From Thermoplasmata archaeon (GTDB lineage Archaea; Thermoplasmatota; Thermoplasmata; Lutacidiplasmatales; UBA184), in NCBI GenBank assembly GCA_030042815.1, contig JASHYY010000095.1, positions 1 through 17,067 of the forward strand: 17,067 nucleotides of DNA, written 5' to 3'. Numbering within the stretch: the first letter of the stretch is position 1; every line of letters begins with the position of its first letter. This document shows positions 6,120 through 13,131 of the stretch, piece by piece. The notes below the pieces were generated by a model, which worked only from the letters and a program-made list of their open reading frames with translations, did no database searches and was not told the DNA's origin. Both the position numbers and the translations under genes were made by a program.

Positions 6120-6962
6120 CTACCGGGCGGTTCGCGCGCCGCGACCGACCGGCTCCTCGATCCGCCGGAGGAGCTGGGTCGTCACCTCGAGGAGCGGGTG
6201 GTGGGACGACCGGTCGATCTCGATGTCGTCCACGCTCCGCAGGTGGTGCTCCTTCGCCACGCGCTCGAACCCGGTCTCCTTCGGGGCGAACTCGTCGGGC
6301 CGGTCGCACGTCAGGATGAACGCCTGGAGCTGGGCGAGCCCCATCTCGCGGGCGGCGAGCGCCCGGTGGTGACCGTCGACCAGGATCCAGGACTCCCCCT
6401 TGCGCAGCACGAGGACCGGCTCGGCGAACCCGCGCTCGAGCTCGTAGCGCCGGCCCTCGAGCTCGTCCTCGTAAACCTTCCACTGGGTCGGGGTCAGGCG
6501 GTCGATCGGGACGAGCCCCCGGTGGAACGAGAACGGGAACCCGTAGCGCTCGGCGAGCAGGTGCTTCAGCGTGTCCGCCTTCGCCGGGGACGCGCGCTCG
6601 AAATGGGAACGGACGACGTCGAGGTTCGCGAGGAGGCCGCAGAGCCGGCCCTGCTCGTCGATGATCGGGAGGTCGCGCAGCCCGAACCGGAACATAATCC
6701 GTGCCGCGTCGTCGAGGCTGGTGTCGGGGTAGGCGGTGTACGTCCCCGACCGGATGATCTTGGAGAGCGGGGTCGCCGCCTCGGAGGCATGGCGCAGGAG
6801 CTCCTTTGCGCTCACGAACCCGACCAGGCGCCCGCGGAGGTCGGTCACGGGCAGGCCGTGGTGGCGGCTCCGCATGAGCCGCTCGATCGCCTGGCCGACG
6901 GTCGCGTTCTCCGGGAGGTGCTCCACCTCGAGCACCATGTAGTCGCGGACCCGGGGGGCCAT
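6120..6962 (-). CDS. CBS-domain pair fused to ParB/sulfiredoxin-like domain
   Basis: The 280-residue protein begins with two CBS domains (about 5-56 and 66-120), which in other proteins bind adenine nucleotides. A linker (about 125-150) leads to a ParB/Srx-like domain (about 150-220) starting V-P-I-D-R-L-T-P and containing the signature D-G-H-H-R (196-200). A C-terminal helical region completes it. The ParB/Srx fold includes chromosome-partition NTPases, sulfiredoxins and the archaeal ADP-dependent serine kinase SerK, so either a small-molecule phosphotransferase or a nucleotide-binding regulator is possible. Which one cannot be told from the motif alone. CBS pairs joined to ParB-like domains are a known architecture. 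The ATG at 6962 is fixed by a TGATG overlap with the preceding gene, and the CBS domain starts there. Last gene of the kinase-isomerase operon. Confidence 0.8.
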   Translation of the reverse strand: MAPRVRDYMVLEVEHLPENATVGQAIERLMRSRHHGLPVTDLRGRLVGFVSAKELLRHASEAATPLSKIIRSGTYTAYPDTSLDDAARIMFRFGLRDLPIIDEQGRLCGLLANLDVVRSHFERASPAKADTLKHLLAERYGFPFSFHRGLVPIDRLTPTQWKVYEDELEGRRYELERGFAEPVLVLRKGESWILVDGHHRALAAREMGLAQLQAFILTCDRPDEFAPKETGFERVAKEHHLRSVDDIEIDRSSHHPLLEVTTQLLRRIEEPVGRGARTAR

Positions 6963-7564
6963 CAGTCCCGCGGGGCGTGCTCGTCGCGCAGGTAGGCCGT
7001 CAGGATGTGGCAGACGATGAGGTGGGCGTCCTCGGTGTGCTGCATGCTGTTCGACGGGACGACCAGTGCGACGTCCACGAGGTCCTTGAGCTTCCCTCCG
7101 CCCATCCCGGTGAGGCCGACGGTCGAGAGGCCCATCGCGCGGGCCGTCGTCACCGCCTCGAGGACGTTCGGGGAGTTGCCGCTGCCCGAGATCCCGACCA
7201 CGACGTCGCCCTTCTCCCCGAGCGCGCGCAGCTGCCCGGCGAAGACCTCGGCGTAGCTCACGTCGTTCGCCCACGCCATCACGCCCGGGACGTTGTCGTT
7301 GAGCGCGATGCAGCGGAACCGCTGGCCGGGGCCGTGGGGCTTCGTCCCCCCCGCGACCTTCGCGATGTCGGTCACGAAGTGCGAGGCGGTCGCGGCGCTC
7401 CCGCCGTTCCCGAAGAAGAAGATCGTGCGGTCGGCCGAGCGCGCCCGAAGGAAGAGCGCGGCGATCCGCTCGATCGCGGAGGTGAGGTACGGGGCCTCGA
7501 GCGTGGCCCGGGTCTCGCGGACGTAGCTGTCGACGTACGGTGCGAGGGTCCCGAGGTCGGTCAT
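6962..7564 (-). CDS. gmhA: SIS-domain phosphosugar isomerase, GmhA-like
   Basis: GmhA converts sedoheptulose 7-phosphate to D-glycero-D-manno-heptose 7-phosphate in the cytoplasm. The 200-residue product is close to the family's usual length and has its main motifs: F-G-N-G-G-S-A-A (51-58), the phosphate-binding I-S-G-S-G-N-S-P-N-V (125-134), and Q175 with H181 and H186 in the C-terminal catalytic segment. The ATG at 7564 overlaps the stop of the upstream kinase gene by 4 nt (ATGA), and the stop overlaps the ATG of the following gene (TGATG), so the three genes are almost certainly co-transcribed and co-translated. Other SIS proteins (DiaA type) look similar, but the kinase neighbour supports the heptose reading. 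Confidence 0.82.
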   Translation of the reverse strand: MTDLGTLAPYVDSYVRETRATLEAPYLTSAIERIAALFLRARSADRTIFFFGNGGSAATASHFVTDIAKVAGGTKPHGPGQRFRCIALNDNVPGVMAWANDVSYAEVFAGQLRALGEKGDVVVGISGSGNSPNVLEAVTTARAMGLSTVGLTGMGGGKLKDLVDVALVVPSNSMQHTEDAHLIVCHILTAYLRDEHAPRD

Positions 7565-8538
7565 CGTCCCACGAACAGGATCCGCGAGCCCTCGGGCGTG
7601 ATCCGCACCGGCAGGCGCTCCATCGGCGACAGGGCGTCCGCTATTTGACGGCTGCGTTCGGGCGGGTGCAGGAACAGGAGGAACCCGCCCCCGCCGGCGC
7701 CGGTGATCTTCCCGCCCCAGGCTCCGGCCTCCCGCGCGCGGGCGTACGAGCGGTCGATGTCGCTGCTCGAGATCCCGTCCGACAGTCCGCGCTTGAGCCG
7801 CCAGCCCTCGTCCAGGACCGCGCCGAGACCCTCCCAGTCGCGTCGGACGATCGCCGAGCGCGCGGTCCCCGCGAGCTCTCGCATCCGGCCGAGAGCGTCC
7901 CGGTTCGTCTCCGTCCGCGAGCTCTGCTGCCTCAGGATCCCTTCCGCGCGCCGCGTGATCCCGGTGTAGAAGAGCGAGATCCGGTCGCTCAGCGCCTCCC
8001 GGTCGACCGCCGCGAGCGGGATCGGCGAGACCCGCACGGAGTCGTCCGGCTGGAACTCGAAGTACTGGACGCCGCCGAACGCGGCGATGTACTGGTCCTG
8101 CCGGCCGACGGTCCCGCCGACCCGGTCGATCTCGATCCGGCACGCCTCCTCGGCGAGCTGGGCCGGGTCGCGCAGGAGCCCGCGGTGGGCGTAGAGCGCG
8201 TTGAGCAGGCCGACCGTGAAGGTCGACGAGGAGCCGAGCCCGGTGCCCTCCGACGGGATGTCGGCGATCGTGTGGATCTCGAGCGCCTCCGTGACCCCGA
8301 CCTCGCGCAGCGCCTCCCGCACGAGCGGATGCTGGAGGTCCTCGAGCCGGTCGACGTTCTCGGTGCGCGAGTACGCGACCCGGATCGACCGGTCGAACTT
8401 GTCGTTGACCAGGACATGGACGTACCGGTCGATCGCCGCGCTCGTCACGGCCCCGCCGCCGTACGTGCGGTAGTACGACGGGAGGTCGGTACCGCCGCCG
8501 GCGAAGCTGATGCGCAGCGGCGTTCGCGTGATGATCAT
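7561..8538 (-). CDS. hddA: GHMP-family sugar kinase, D-glycero-D-manno-heptose 7-phosphate kinase-like
   Basis: HddA-type kinases phosphorylate C1 of heptose 7-phosphate on the way to a nucleotide-activated heptose. The 325-residue product matches the family in length and motif order: N-terminal T-R-T-P-L-R-I-S-F-A-G-G-G-T-D (4-18), the ATP loop S-E-G-T-G-L-G-S-S-S (96-105), G-R-Q-D-Q-Y-I-A-A-F-G-G (145-156) with the likely catalytic Asp148, and G-G-K-I-T-G-A-G-G-G-G-F (275-286). The ATG at 8538 was chosen because homology begins at once and a TATA-like box sits 24-31 nt before it; the upstream extension of the open frame is Arg/Pro-rich and overlaps the helicase gene. Its stop overlaps the GmhA-like start. 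Related kinases act on fucose or other sugars, so the exact substrate is inferred from the isomerase neighbour. Confidence 0.82.
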   Translation of the reverse strand: MIITRTPLRISFAGGGTDLPSYYRTYGGGAVTSAAIDRYVHVLVNDKFDRSIRVAYSRTENVDRLEDLQHPLVREALREVGVTEALEIHTIADIPSEGTGLGSSSTFTVGLLNALYAHRGLLRDPAQLAEEACRIEIDRVGGTVGRQDQYIAAFGGVQYFEFQPDDSVRVSPIPLAAVDREALSDRISLFYTGITRRAEGILRQQSSRTETNRDALGRMRELAGTARSAIVRRDWEGLGAVLDEGWRLKRGLSDGISSSDIDRSYARAREAGAWGGKITGAGGGGFLLFLHPPERSRQIADALSPMERLPVRITPEGSRILFVGR

Positions 8539-8561
8539 CCGGTCCCGAGCTCGCCTGCGAA

Positions 8562-8570
8562 CTCTTATCG
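8562..8570 (-). promoter_or_regulatory. TATA-like element for the kinase-isomerase-CBS operon
   Basis: CGATAAGAG on the minus strand includes the TAA stop codon of the helicase gene and lies about 24-32 nt before the ATG at 8538. The spacing predicts a leaderless mRNA. Confidence 0.5.
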
Positions 8571-10586
8571 GTTGTGCTCGGGAGGGGTCGGGTCGGGCGC
8601 CGGCGGTCCGCCCGGCGAGCGGCTCGCCTTGGCCGACCAGCGGGCGCGTCGCCCGTAGAACGATTGGGTGAGGAGGCCGAGCGACTCGATCGGGGCGAGC
8701 CCGGGCAGCGACTTCGCGAACGCCGGGGCCCGGCGGTCGAGGAGGATGGCGATCCCCCGGTCGTTCTCCGAACGGATCATCCGGCCGCACGCCTGCAGGA
8801 TGGCGCGCTGCGCGGGCGCCTCGACGGTGTACTCCCAGCCCTTACCGGTCGTCGTGTCGAGGAACCGTCGGAGCGCCTCGCGCTTCGCGGTCGGGCGCGG
8901 GTACGGGATCCCGACCAGGACGACCGCCTCGAGTTCCTCGTCCGGGTAGTCGATCCCCTCCGAGAGCCGGCCGCCGGCGACCCCGAGCAGGATCGTCCCC
9001 TCGGGGTCCTTCTTCCATCCCTCGATCGAGCGCCAGAGGTCGCCCATCGGCACCTTGCTGTACTCGATGAAGACGTTCCCGGGGAGCTGCGACTGGAGCC
9101 CCGACTCGAGGACCCGCTGCATCAGGTCGAAGCTCGGGAAGAAGACCGCCGTCTTCACCGGCAGGGTCTGGAGGACCTCGACCAGGCGGTCGGCGAGCCG
9201 GGCGACCGCGTGCGGGTCCTGCTTCAGCTCCTCGAAGCGGGTCGTCACGGTCGGGTCGTAGAGGAAGCGCCGGTTCTCCGGCGGGAAGTGCGACGGGACG
9301 TCGAGGAGCCGTGCCTTCGGTCCGAGTCCGAGGGAGTCCCGGTACTCCTCGAGCGGGGCGAGCGTCCCGGAGAGGTGCACCGAAAGGTGCGTGTCCAGGA
9401 TCGGTCGGGCCGGGCCCGACGCGTCCAGGGCGAACGCCTCGAGCGCCGGCCGCGGCAGCCGGGTCGCGACCTTGACGTACGCCGGCGGCTCGAGCTGGGG
9501 CCAGGAGAGCAGCGTGAGCGCCACCGTGTGGACCCACGAGCGCGGCAAGCGCCGCTCGCGCCGGCGCTCGTCCCGGAGGTTCTCCCCCCAGGTGGCGAGC
9601 GCGCCGAGCCAGGTGTCGAGCCGGTGGGAGGTCCCTCCGAGGGCCGTGAGGAGCGCGTCCTCGAAGACGGACGGAGGGAGGACCGCGTCGTCGTCCCGGG
9701 CCAGCGCGTGGATCAGCTCCTCGACCGCGGCGCCGACCAGGTCGAGGAAGCGGCTCGCGCTCGGACCGTCCGGAAGCTGGAAGTCCCCGCGCTCCTGCAC
9801 CTCCGCCCGGGCGCGGCGGACCGACTCCTGCGGCAAGGCGACCGTGGCGAGGTCGCGCAGGTGGTTCGGAAGGTTGTGCGCCTCATCGATGACGAGGTCG
9901 ATCCGCTCCGGACCGACCCCCATCCACTGGAAGAGGGACCGTCGGATGTGGGGGTGGAAGAAGAACGCGTACGGCGCCGTGATGATCCGCGACCGCGGCA
10001 CGAGCTTCTTCGCGAGCTCGTAGGCGCAGAGGTTCTCCTCCCGGCAGAACGCCTCGAACTCGTGCGGAGCCGGGAGCTTCGCCGCGAACCGCTCGCTGAG
10101 GCCGTCCAGGTCGGCCTGGAGGACGCGCGCGTAGTACGGACAGCCGTCGAGGTCGGTGAGGTCGATCTCCCCCCCTTCGGGCAGCTCGGGGGTCGGGGCG
10201 AGCGGAACCTCGCCCTGCATCGCCCGCTCGGTCGCCCGCTTGCGGTCCGCGCACAGCTTCCCGTGCTCCTCGGCGGTCGCCCCCTTGACCTCGGCGACGT
10301 TCTCGAGCAGGAAGCAGCGGCGCGCGCGGCCCTGGAGGCCGATCGCGAGCAGCGGGTGTTCGAGCCGGTGGGCGATCGTCCGGGCCTCCTGGAGGACCTG
10401 GACCTCCTGCGAGTGCGTGCGGACGAGGTAGAGGATCTTGTGGTCGGCGGCCTCGGCGTGCTCGAGGAGCGGGGCCAGAACGGCGACCGTCTTGCCGCTG
10501 CCCGTCGGTGCGTTGACGAGGAGGCTGCCGCCGGTCTGCGCGAGGTCGGTGACCTCGCGCAGGATCGCGTCCTGCCCCGGCCGCAC
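8565..10586 (-). CDS. XPD/Rad3-type Fe-S superfamily 2 DNA helicase
   Basis: This is a 5'-3' DNA helicase of the XPD/DinG group, expected to act in DNA repair. In the 673-residue frame from GTG 10586, Walker A A-P-T-G-S-G-K-T is at 26-33, D-E-A-H at 234-237 and motif VI Q-A-C-G-R-M-I-R-S-E-N-D-R-G at 598-611. Cysteines at 91, 112, 149, 181 and 187 lie in the interval where four Cys bind the 4Fe-4S cluster; C91, C112, C187 and one of the middle pair are the likely ligands. The true start is uncertain: upstream in-frame codons encode L-L-F-P-Y-R-V before R-P-G-Q, matching conserved N-termini of XPD proteins. The frame stays open to a TAA at 10677-10679 without ATG, GTG or TTG, and the only near-cognate start placed just before that motif is CTG at 10604. 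The last 25 residues are Pro-rich and look unconserved. Confidence 0.87.
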   Translation of the reverse strand: MRPGQDAILREVTDLAQTGGSLLVNAPTGSGKTVAVLAPLLEHAEAADHKILYLVRTHSQEVQVLQEARTIAHRLEHPLLAIGLQGRARRCFLLENVAEVKGATAEEHGKLCADRKRATERAMQGEVPLAPTPELPEGGEIDLTDLDGCPYYARVLQADLDGLSERFAAKLPAPHEFEAFCREENLCAYELAKKLVPRSRIITAPYAFFFHPHIRRSLFQWMGVGPERIDLVIDEAHNLPNHLRDLATVALPQESVRRARAEVQERGDFQLPDGPSASRFLDLVGAAVEELIHALARDDDAVLPPSVFEDALLTALGGTSHRLDTWLGALATWGENLRDERRRERRLPRSWVHTVALTLLSWPQLEPPAYVKVATRLPRPALEAFALDASGPARPILDTHLSVHLSGTLAPLEEYRDSLGLGPKARLLDVPSHFPPENRRFLYDPTVTTRFEELKQDPHAVARLADRLVEVLQTLPVKTAVFFPSFDLMQRVLESGLQSQLPGNVFIEYSKVPMGDLWRSIEGWKKDPEGTILLGVAGGRLSEGIDYPDEELEAVVLVGIPYPRPTAKREALRRFLDTTTGKGWEYTVEAPAQRAILQACGRMIRSENDRGIAILLDRRAPAFAKSLPGLAPIESLGLLTQSFYGRRARWSAKASRSPGGPPAPDPTPPEHNR

Positions 10587-10670
10587 GCGGTACGGGAAGA
10601 GCAGGGGAACTGAGGGGGTCGTGCTCGCGGTCGGCGTAGACGGCGCTCCGCGGGTCCCGAGCGGGCGTTC

Positions 10671-10681
10671 GGGGTTTTAAG
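10671..10681 (-). promoter_or_regulatory. TATA-like element upstream of the XPD-type helicase
   Basis: CTTAAAACCCC on the minus strand is the only AT-rich block upstream of the helicase. Transcription should begin near 10650, leaving a leader of about 45 nt to CTG 10604 or 64 nt to GTG 10586. Confidence 0.5.
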
Positions 10682-10945
10682 CTGCGCCTTGACTGGAACG
10701 AGGGCCATGCCGTCAGGGGCCTTCCGGACGGACCGGATCGACCGGGCCGGTAAGGGTCCAGAAGCCCCCGGGAAGCCCGGACCGACGACGGCTTCCGCAG
10801 ACCCCGGTCGACCTTGCGGGGCGGCCGAGTTATACGGCCTTTTGCCGCTTCTCCGGGGGTCCTTGCCGAGATTCCGGCCCGGGAGCCACGGCGGGAGTCC
10901 ACGGGCTAGCTTCATGGCCCGTGCCCCGGTGGACCCTACCCTCCC
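10682..10945. other. Non-coding stretch between divergent helicase and gtrA genes
   Basis: This is the longest gene-free interval of the window, about 265 nt. A frame open across it on the plus strand (from 10689) has no recognisable protein character and continues as an out-of-frame shadow in gtrA. A TATA-like AGTTATACGG sits at 10828-10837. A 7-bp hairpin, CACGGGC (10900-10906) with GCCCGTG (10917-10923), lies shortly before the gtrA start. I searched by eye for tRNA T-loop signatures, SRP RNA and RNase P RNA signatures and saw none. Confidence 0.5.
10828..10837 (+). promoter_or_regulatory. Possible TATA box for gtrA
   Basis: AGTTATACGG is an isolated AT-rich block on the plus strand. If used, transcription would begin near 10858 and the gtrA leader would be about 88 nt, unusually long for this window and containing the hairpin at 10900-10923. 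Confidence 0.4.
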
Positions 10946-11467
10946 GTGTCCGGCGCACCGGCGGCGACCGCATTCGACGCGAACCGCGTCGGTGGGGGTC
11001 GCGATCCGTTCCTCGCCCGGTACGGAAAGTTCCTCCTGGTCGGGCTGACCGGCGTGGTCGTGAACCTGATCGTGTTCACGGTCACGCTGGACGCGATCTC
11101 CCCCCGGCCGACCTACGACCTCTACGCGAACCTCTGGAAGTTCGCGTCGACCTCGTCGTCGAACCCGGTCGACAACCTGGTCGCGAGCGCCGTCGCCTTC
11201 GCGGTGGCCACGCTCTGGAACTTCGCCCTCAACAACCTCTGGACGTTCCGTTCGACGGTCGGCCACCGCTACCGGCTCTCGCACCGCGTGGGACTGTACT
11301 ACGGGGTCTCGCTCGGGTCGCTCGCCGTCAACGAGGTGATCCTGTTCGTCGCGAGCCTGTACATCGCCCCGCTGATCGGCCAGGCGATCGGGATCGTCGC
11401 GGGCAGCGTTGTCGGGTTCGTAGGGAACCGCCGGTACACCTTTGCGGAAGCGACCGCCCCGCCGTAG
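10946..11467 (+). CDS. GtrA-family four-helix membrane protein
   Basis: GtrA-like proteins are small polytopic membrane proteins associated with cell-surface polysaccharide synthesis, several being thought to help move lipid-linked sugars across the membrane. The 173-residue product has the usual four helices (about 27-50, 76-96, 114-138 and 140-160). It also has family motifs: Y-G-K-F-L-L-V-G-L-T-G before helix 1, W-N-F-A-L-N-N-L-W-T-F-R (91-102) after helix 2, and V-G-F-V-G-N-R-R-Y-T-F (156-166) at the end. The start is GTG 10946; no nearer ATG is in frame. It stands alone, converging on the ferredoxin gene with only 15 nt between stops. The sugar-phosphate genes 2.4-4.4 kb to the left might supply a substrate, but that is speculation. 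Confidence 0.87.
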   Translation: MSGAPAATAFDANRVGGGRDPFLARYGKFLLVGLTGVVVNLIVFTVTLDAISPRPTYDLYANLWKFASTSSSNPVDNLVASAVAFAVATLWNFALNNLWTFRSTVGHRYRLSHRVGLYYGVSLGSLAVNEVILFVASLYIAPLIGQAIGIVAGSVVGFVGNRRYTFAEATAPP

Positions 11468-11482
11468 ACGCCGTCCCGAAGA

Positions 11483-11800
11483 CTAGCCGTACTGGTATCG
11501 TACCCCGTAGTGGCCCCGGGGCAGCGTCCAGGTAACGGAACCCTGGTCGCAGGCGATCGAGCAGGCCCCGCACTCGACGCAGTCCTCGTAGCGGAAGACG
11601 AGGCGGCCCTCGATCCGCTCGTAGCACTTCGCCGGACAGACGAAGGTGCAGAACGAGTGGGGGCATGGGGCGCAGATCTCGGGCTTTACCGTGATGTGGG
11701 CGTGGTCCTTCGAGTCGGTGACGTAGCGCAGCGTGCCGAGCCGCCGCTTGATCTCGATGAACTCCACCGGGGGCGCGGCGGCGCCGTTCGATCCTTCCAT
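11483..11800 (-). CDS. fixX: FixX-type ferredoxin (ETF:quinone oxidoreductase-associated)
   Basis: FixX ferredoxins work with FixABC-type electron-transfer flavoproteins and a FixC/ETF:quinone oxidoreductase. The 105-residue product has the family layout: an N-terminal segment ending I-T-V-K-P-E-I-C, a first Cys cluster (43, 46, 51, 55, 59) containing C-P-A-K-C-Y, a second cluster Cys74-V-E-Cys77-G-A-Cys80-S-I-A-Cys84, and the typical C-terminal end P-R-G-H-Y-G-V-R-Y-Q-Y-G. Nine cysteines are enough for two clusters, one possibly of 3Fe or atypical kind. A clear Shine-Dalgarno sequence, AAGGAGGAC, precedes the ATG at 11800, unlike the leaderless genes here and as expected for an internal operon gene. 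It follows malate dehydrogenase by 15 nt; no fixA, fixB or fixC is in the window. Confidence 0.9.
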   Translation of the reverse strand: MEGSNGAAAPPVEFIEIKRRLGTLRYVTDSKDHAHITVKPEICAPCPHSFCTFVCPAKCYERIEGRLVFRYEDCVECGACSIACDQGSVTWTLPRGHYGVRYQYG

Positions 11801-11806
11801 TGACGA

Positions 11807-11815
11807 GTCCTCCTT
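11807..11815 (-). promoter_or_regulatory. Strong ribosome binding site of the ferredoxin gene
   Basis: AAGGAGGAC on the minus strand lies 6 nt before the ATG at 11800, directly downstream of the mdh stop. It fixes the ferredoxin start and shows that this internal cistron uses a Shine-Dalgarno sequence. Confidence 0.7.
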
Positions 11816-12760
11816 CTACCGGGGCAGCTTCGCGAGGATCGCGAGGTCCGCCCGGACCGCTTCGACGCTCGCGCGGAACGCGGTGCGCTCGGCGGGCGTC
11901 AGTTCGACCTCGACCACGCGCTCGACCCCCTGGCGGCCGAGCACGACCGGGACGCCCACGTAGACGTCCTTCTCCCCGAACGCGCCGTCCAGGTGGGCGC
12001 TGACCGGCAGCAGCCGGTGCTCGTCGTGCGCGATCGCGCGGACGAGCTCGGCCTGGCTCGCGGTCGGCGCGTAGAACGCGCTCCCCGTTTTCAGCAGGTT
12101 CACGATCTCGCCGCCGCCCTGCTTCGCCCGGTCGACGAGCGCGGCGAGGCGGTCCGGCGGCAGGAGCTTCGCCAGCGGGACCCCGGAGACGCTCGTGAGC
12201 GAGAGGATCGGCACCATCGTGTCGCCGTGCGTGCCGAGGACGAAGCCGGTCACGTCCTTCGGCGCGACGTGCAGCGCCTCGGCGACGAACGTGCGGAACC
12301 GGGCCGTGTCGAGCGTCCCGGACTCGCCGAAGACCCTCGCCGGCGGCAGCCGGCTCACGTCCCGAAAGTAGTAGGTCATCACGTCGACCGGGTTCGTGAC
12401 GACGACGCAGACGGATTCCGGCGCCTTCGCGCGGACCGCCTCCGCGTGGCCCCGGACGATCGCGGCGTTCTTCTCGAGGAGGTCGGAGCGGCTCATTCCC
12501 GGCTTCCGGGCGAGCCCGGCGGTCTCGACGACCACGTCCGCGCCGGCGATCGCGTCCAGCGAGGTCGAGCCCGAGACGCGCGTCGAGAAACCCAGGATCG
12601 GGGCCGACTCCTGGATGTCGAGCGCCTTGCCCTGCGGCAGGCCGTCGATGATGTCGACGAGCACGACCTCGCGCGCGAGGTCCGACTCCGCGAGGCGCTG
12701 GGCGAGCGACCCACCGATGTTCCCCGCTCCGAGCACCACGATCTTCGCGAGCCCCGTCAT
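11816..12760 (-). CDS. mdh: NAD-dependent malate dehydrogenase (LDH-like family)
   Basis: This enzyme interconverts malate and oxaloacetate with NAD(H) in the cytoplasm, at the end of the citric acid cycle. The 314-residue product has the Rossmann motif G-A-G-N-I-G-G (11-17) with Asp36 at the end of the second strand, which favours NAD over NADP. It has A-R-K-P-G-M-S-R (84-91), whose Arg85 is the residue that selects malate rather than lactate, plus T-N-P-V-D (122-126), substrate Arg154, and the catalytic His178 in G-T-H-G-D. The ATG at 12760 was chosen because the nucleotide-binding strand starts right after it and a TATA-like ACTTTTAAGCC lies 36-46 nt upstream; the longer frame to 12829 runs across that promoter. 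It forms an operon with the FixX-type ferredoxin. Confidence 0.93.
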   Translation of the reverse strand: MTGLAKIVVLGAGNIGGSLAQRLAESDLAREVVLVDIIDGLPQGKALDIQESAPILGFSTRVSGSTSLDAIAGADVVVETAGLARKPGMSRSDLLEKNAAIVRGHAEAVRAKAPESVCVVVTNPVDVMTYYFRDVSRLPPARVFGESGTLDTARFRTFVAEALHVAPKDVTGFVLGTHGDTMVPILSLTSVSGVPLAKLLPPDRLAALVDRAKQGGGEIVNLLKTGSAFYAPTASQAELVRAIAHDEHRLLPVSAHLDGAFGEKDVYVGVPVVLGRQGVERVVEVELTPAERTAFRASVEAVRADLAILAKLPR

Positions 12761-12795
12761 CGATGACCGTCCCGGGGTCACCCACCTCTCCTTCG

Positions 12796-12806
12796 GCTTA
12801 AAAGTC
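12796..12806 (-). promoter_or_regulatory. TATA box for mdh-fixX
   Basis: ACTTTTAAGCC on the minus strand is the only AT block between mdh and the divergent coiled-coil gene. Transcription should begin near 12776, giving a leader of about 16 nt. Confidence 0.55.
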
Positions 12807-12885
12807 AGCGGCCGCGGAGGCCGTACCAACCCCCCTCCTCGGCTCGGCCGAAAGGTTGATTCCCGTCAGTCACCGTGGCGGCGCG

Positions 12886-13131
12886 ATGGTCGACGTCGAC
12901 TCGGTCCTGGCCAGCGTGCAGGAGCGGGACAAGTGGCGCCGACGCATGGAGCTGCTCGAGCGATCGCTCGACGAGGTCCGCGGCCGCCGCCGCCGCCTCG
13001 AAACGCGGCTGCGGCGGATCAAGAAGGAGCTCGCGCGGGTCCGCATCACGACGGACGCCGTCCTCGACCTTGCCCGCCGATCCCTGCCGCCGGAGGTGAC
13101 CGGTGCCCCGCGGAGCGCCCCTATCCGATAG
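12886..13131 (+). CDS. Small coiled-coil protein, first of an overlapping pair
   Basis: The 81-residue product, starting at ATG 12886, is not recognised as a known family. After about 15 residues it becomes a highly charged, Arg/Glu/Leu-rich helix (about 12-60) with clear heptad spacing, then a short helix (T-T-D-A-V-L-D-L-A-R-R) and a Pro-rich tail. There is no membrane segment, signal or metal motif. A frame extension upstream to 12856 adds residues that look unrelated, and the ATG at 12886 lies about 30 nt from a weak AT patch (AAAGGTTGATT), as for leaderless genes. Its 3' end overlaps the next small coiled-coil gene by 29 nt, and both precede panE and pgk in one direction, so all four are probably one transcript. 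A role as one half of a hetero-oligomer is a guess. Confidence 0.6.
   Translation: MVDVDSVLASVQERDKWRRRMELLERSLDEVRGRRRRLETRLRRIKKELARVRITTDAVLDLARRSLPPEVTGAPRSAPIR

Noticed and set aside
4779..6995. A 738-codon open frame on the plus strand across the cupredoxin, membrane-protein and CBS/ParB-like genes
   Set aside because: The translation is dominated by Arg, Asp, Glu and His with no domain, and it lies antisense to three genes with clear protein character. Long antisense frames are expected at this GC content.
6120..8538. Lipopolysaccharide heptose pathway and transfer from a Gram-negative bacterium
   Set aside because: Only the kinase and isomerase are present and the base composition matches the neighbours, with TATA-like leaderless promoters. 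A glycan role in an archaeon is possible, but recent bacterial transfer is not supported by what can be seen.
8574..10613. A 679-codon plus-strand frame opposite the helicase
   Set aside because: It is the antisense shadow of a helicase with intact motifs; the composition is Arg/Glu/Leu/Asp-rich and shows no family signature.
10682..10945. A structured RNA gene (tRNA, SRP RNA or RNase P RNA) in the largest gene gap
   Set aside because: I found no T-loop consensus, acceptor pairing or conserved core sequence of these RNAs on either strand by eye; only a short hairpin is present.
10689..11048. A 119-codon plus-strand frame in the gap before gtrA
   Set aside because: It has no recognisable protein character and ends inside gtrA in another frame. 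Non-coding DNA is the simpler reading.
9713..11284. A 523-codon minus-strand frame overlapping the helicase start and gtrA
   Set aside because: It is a frame-shifted shadow of the helicase plus antisense of gtrA, with Arg/Ser-rich low-complexity sequence.
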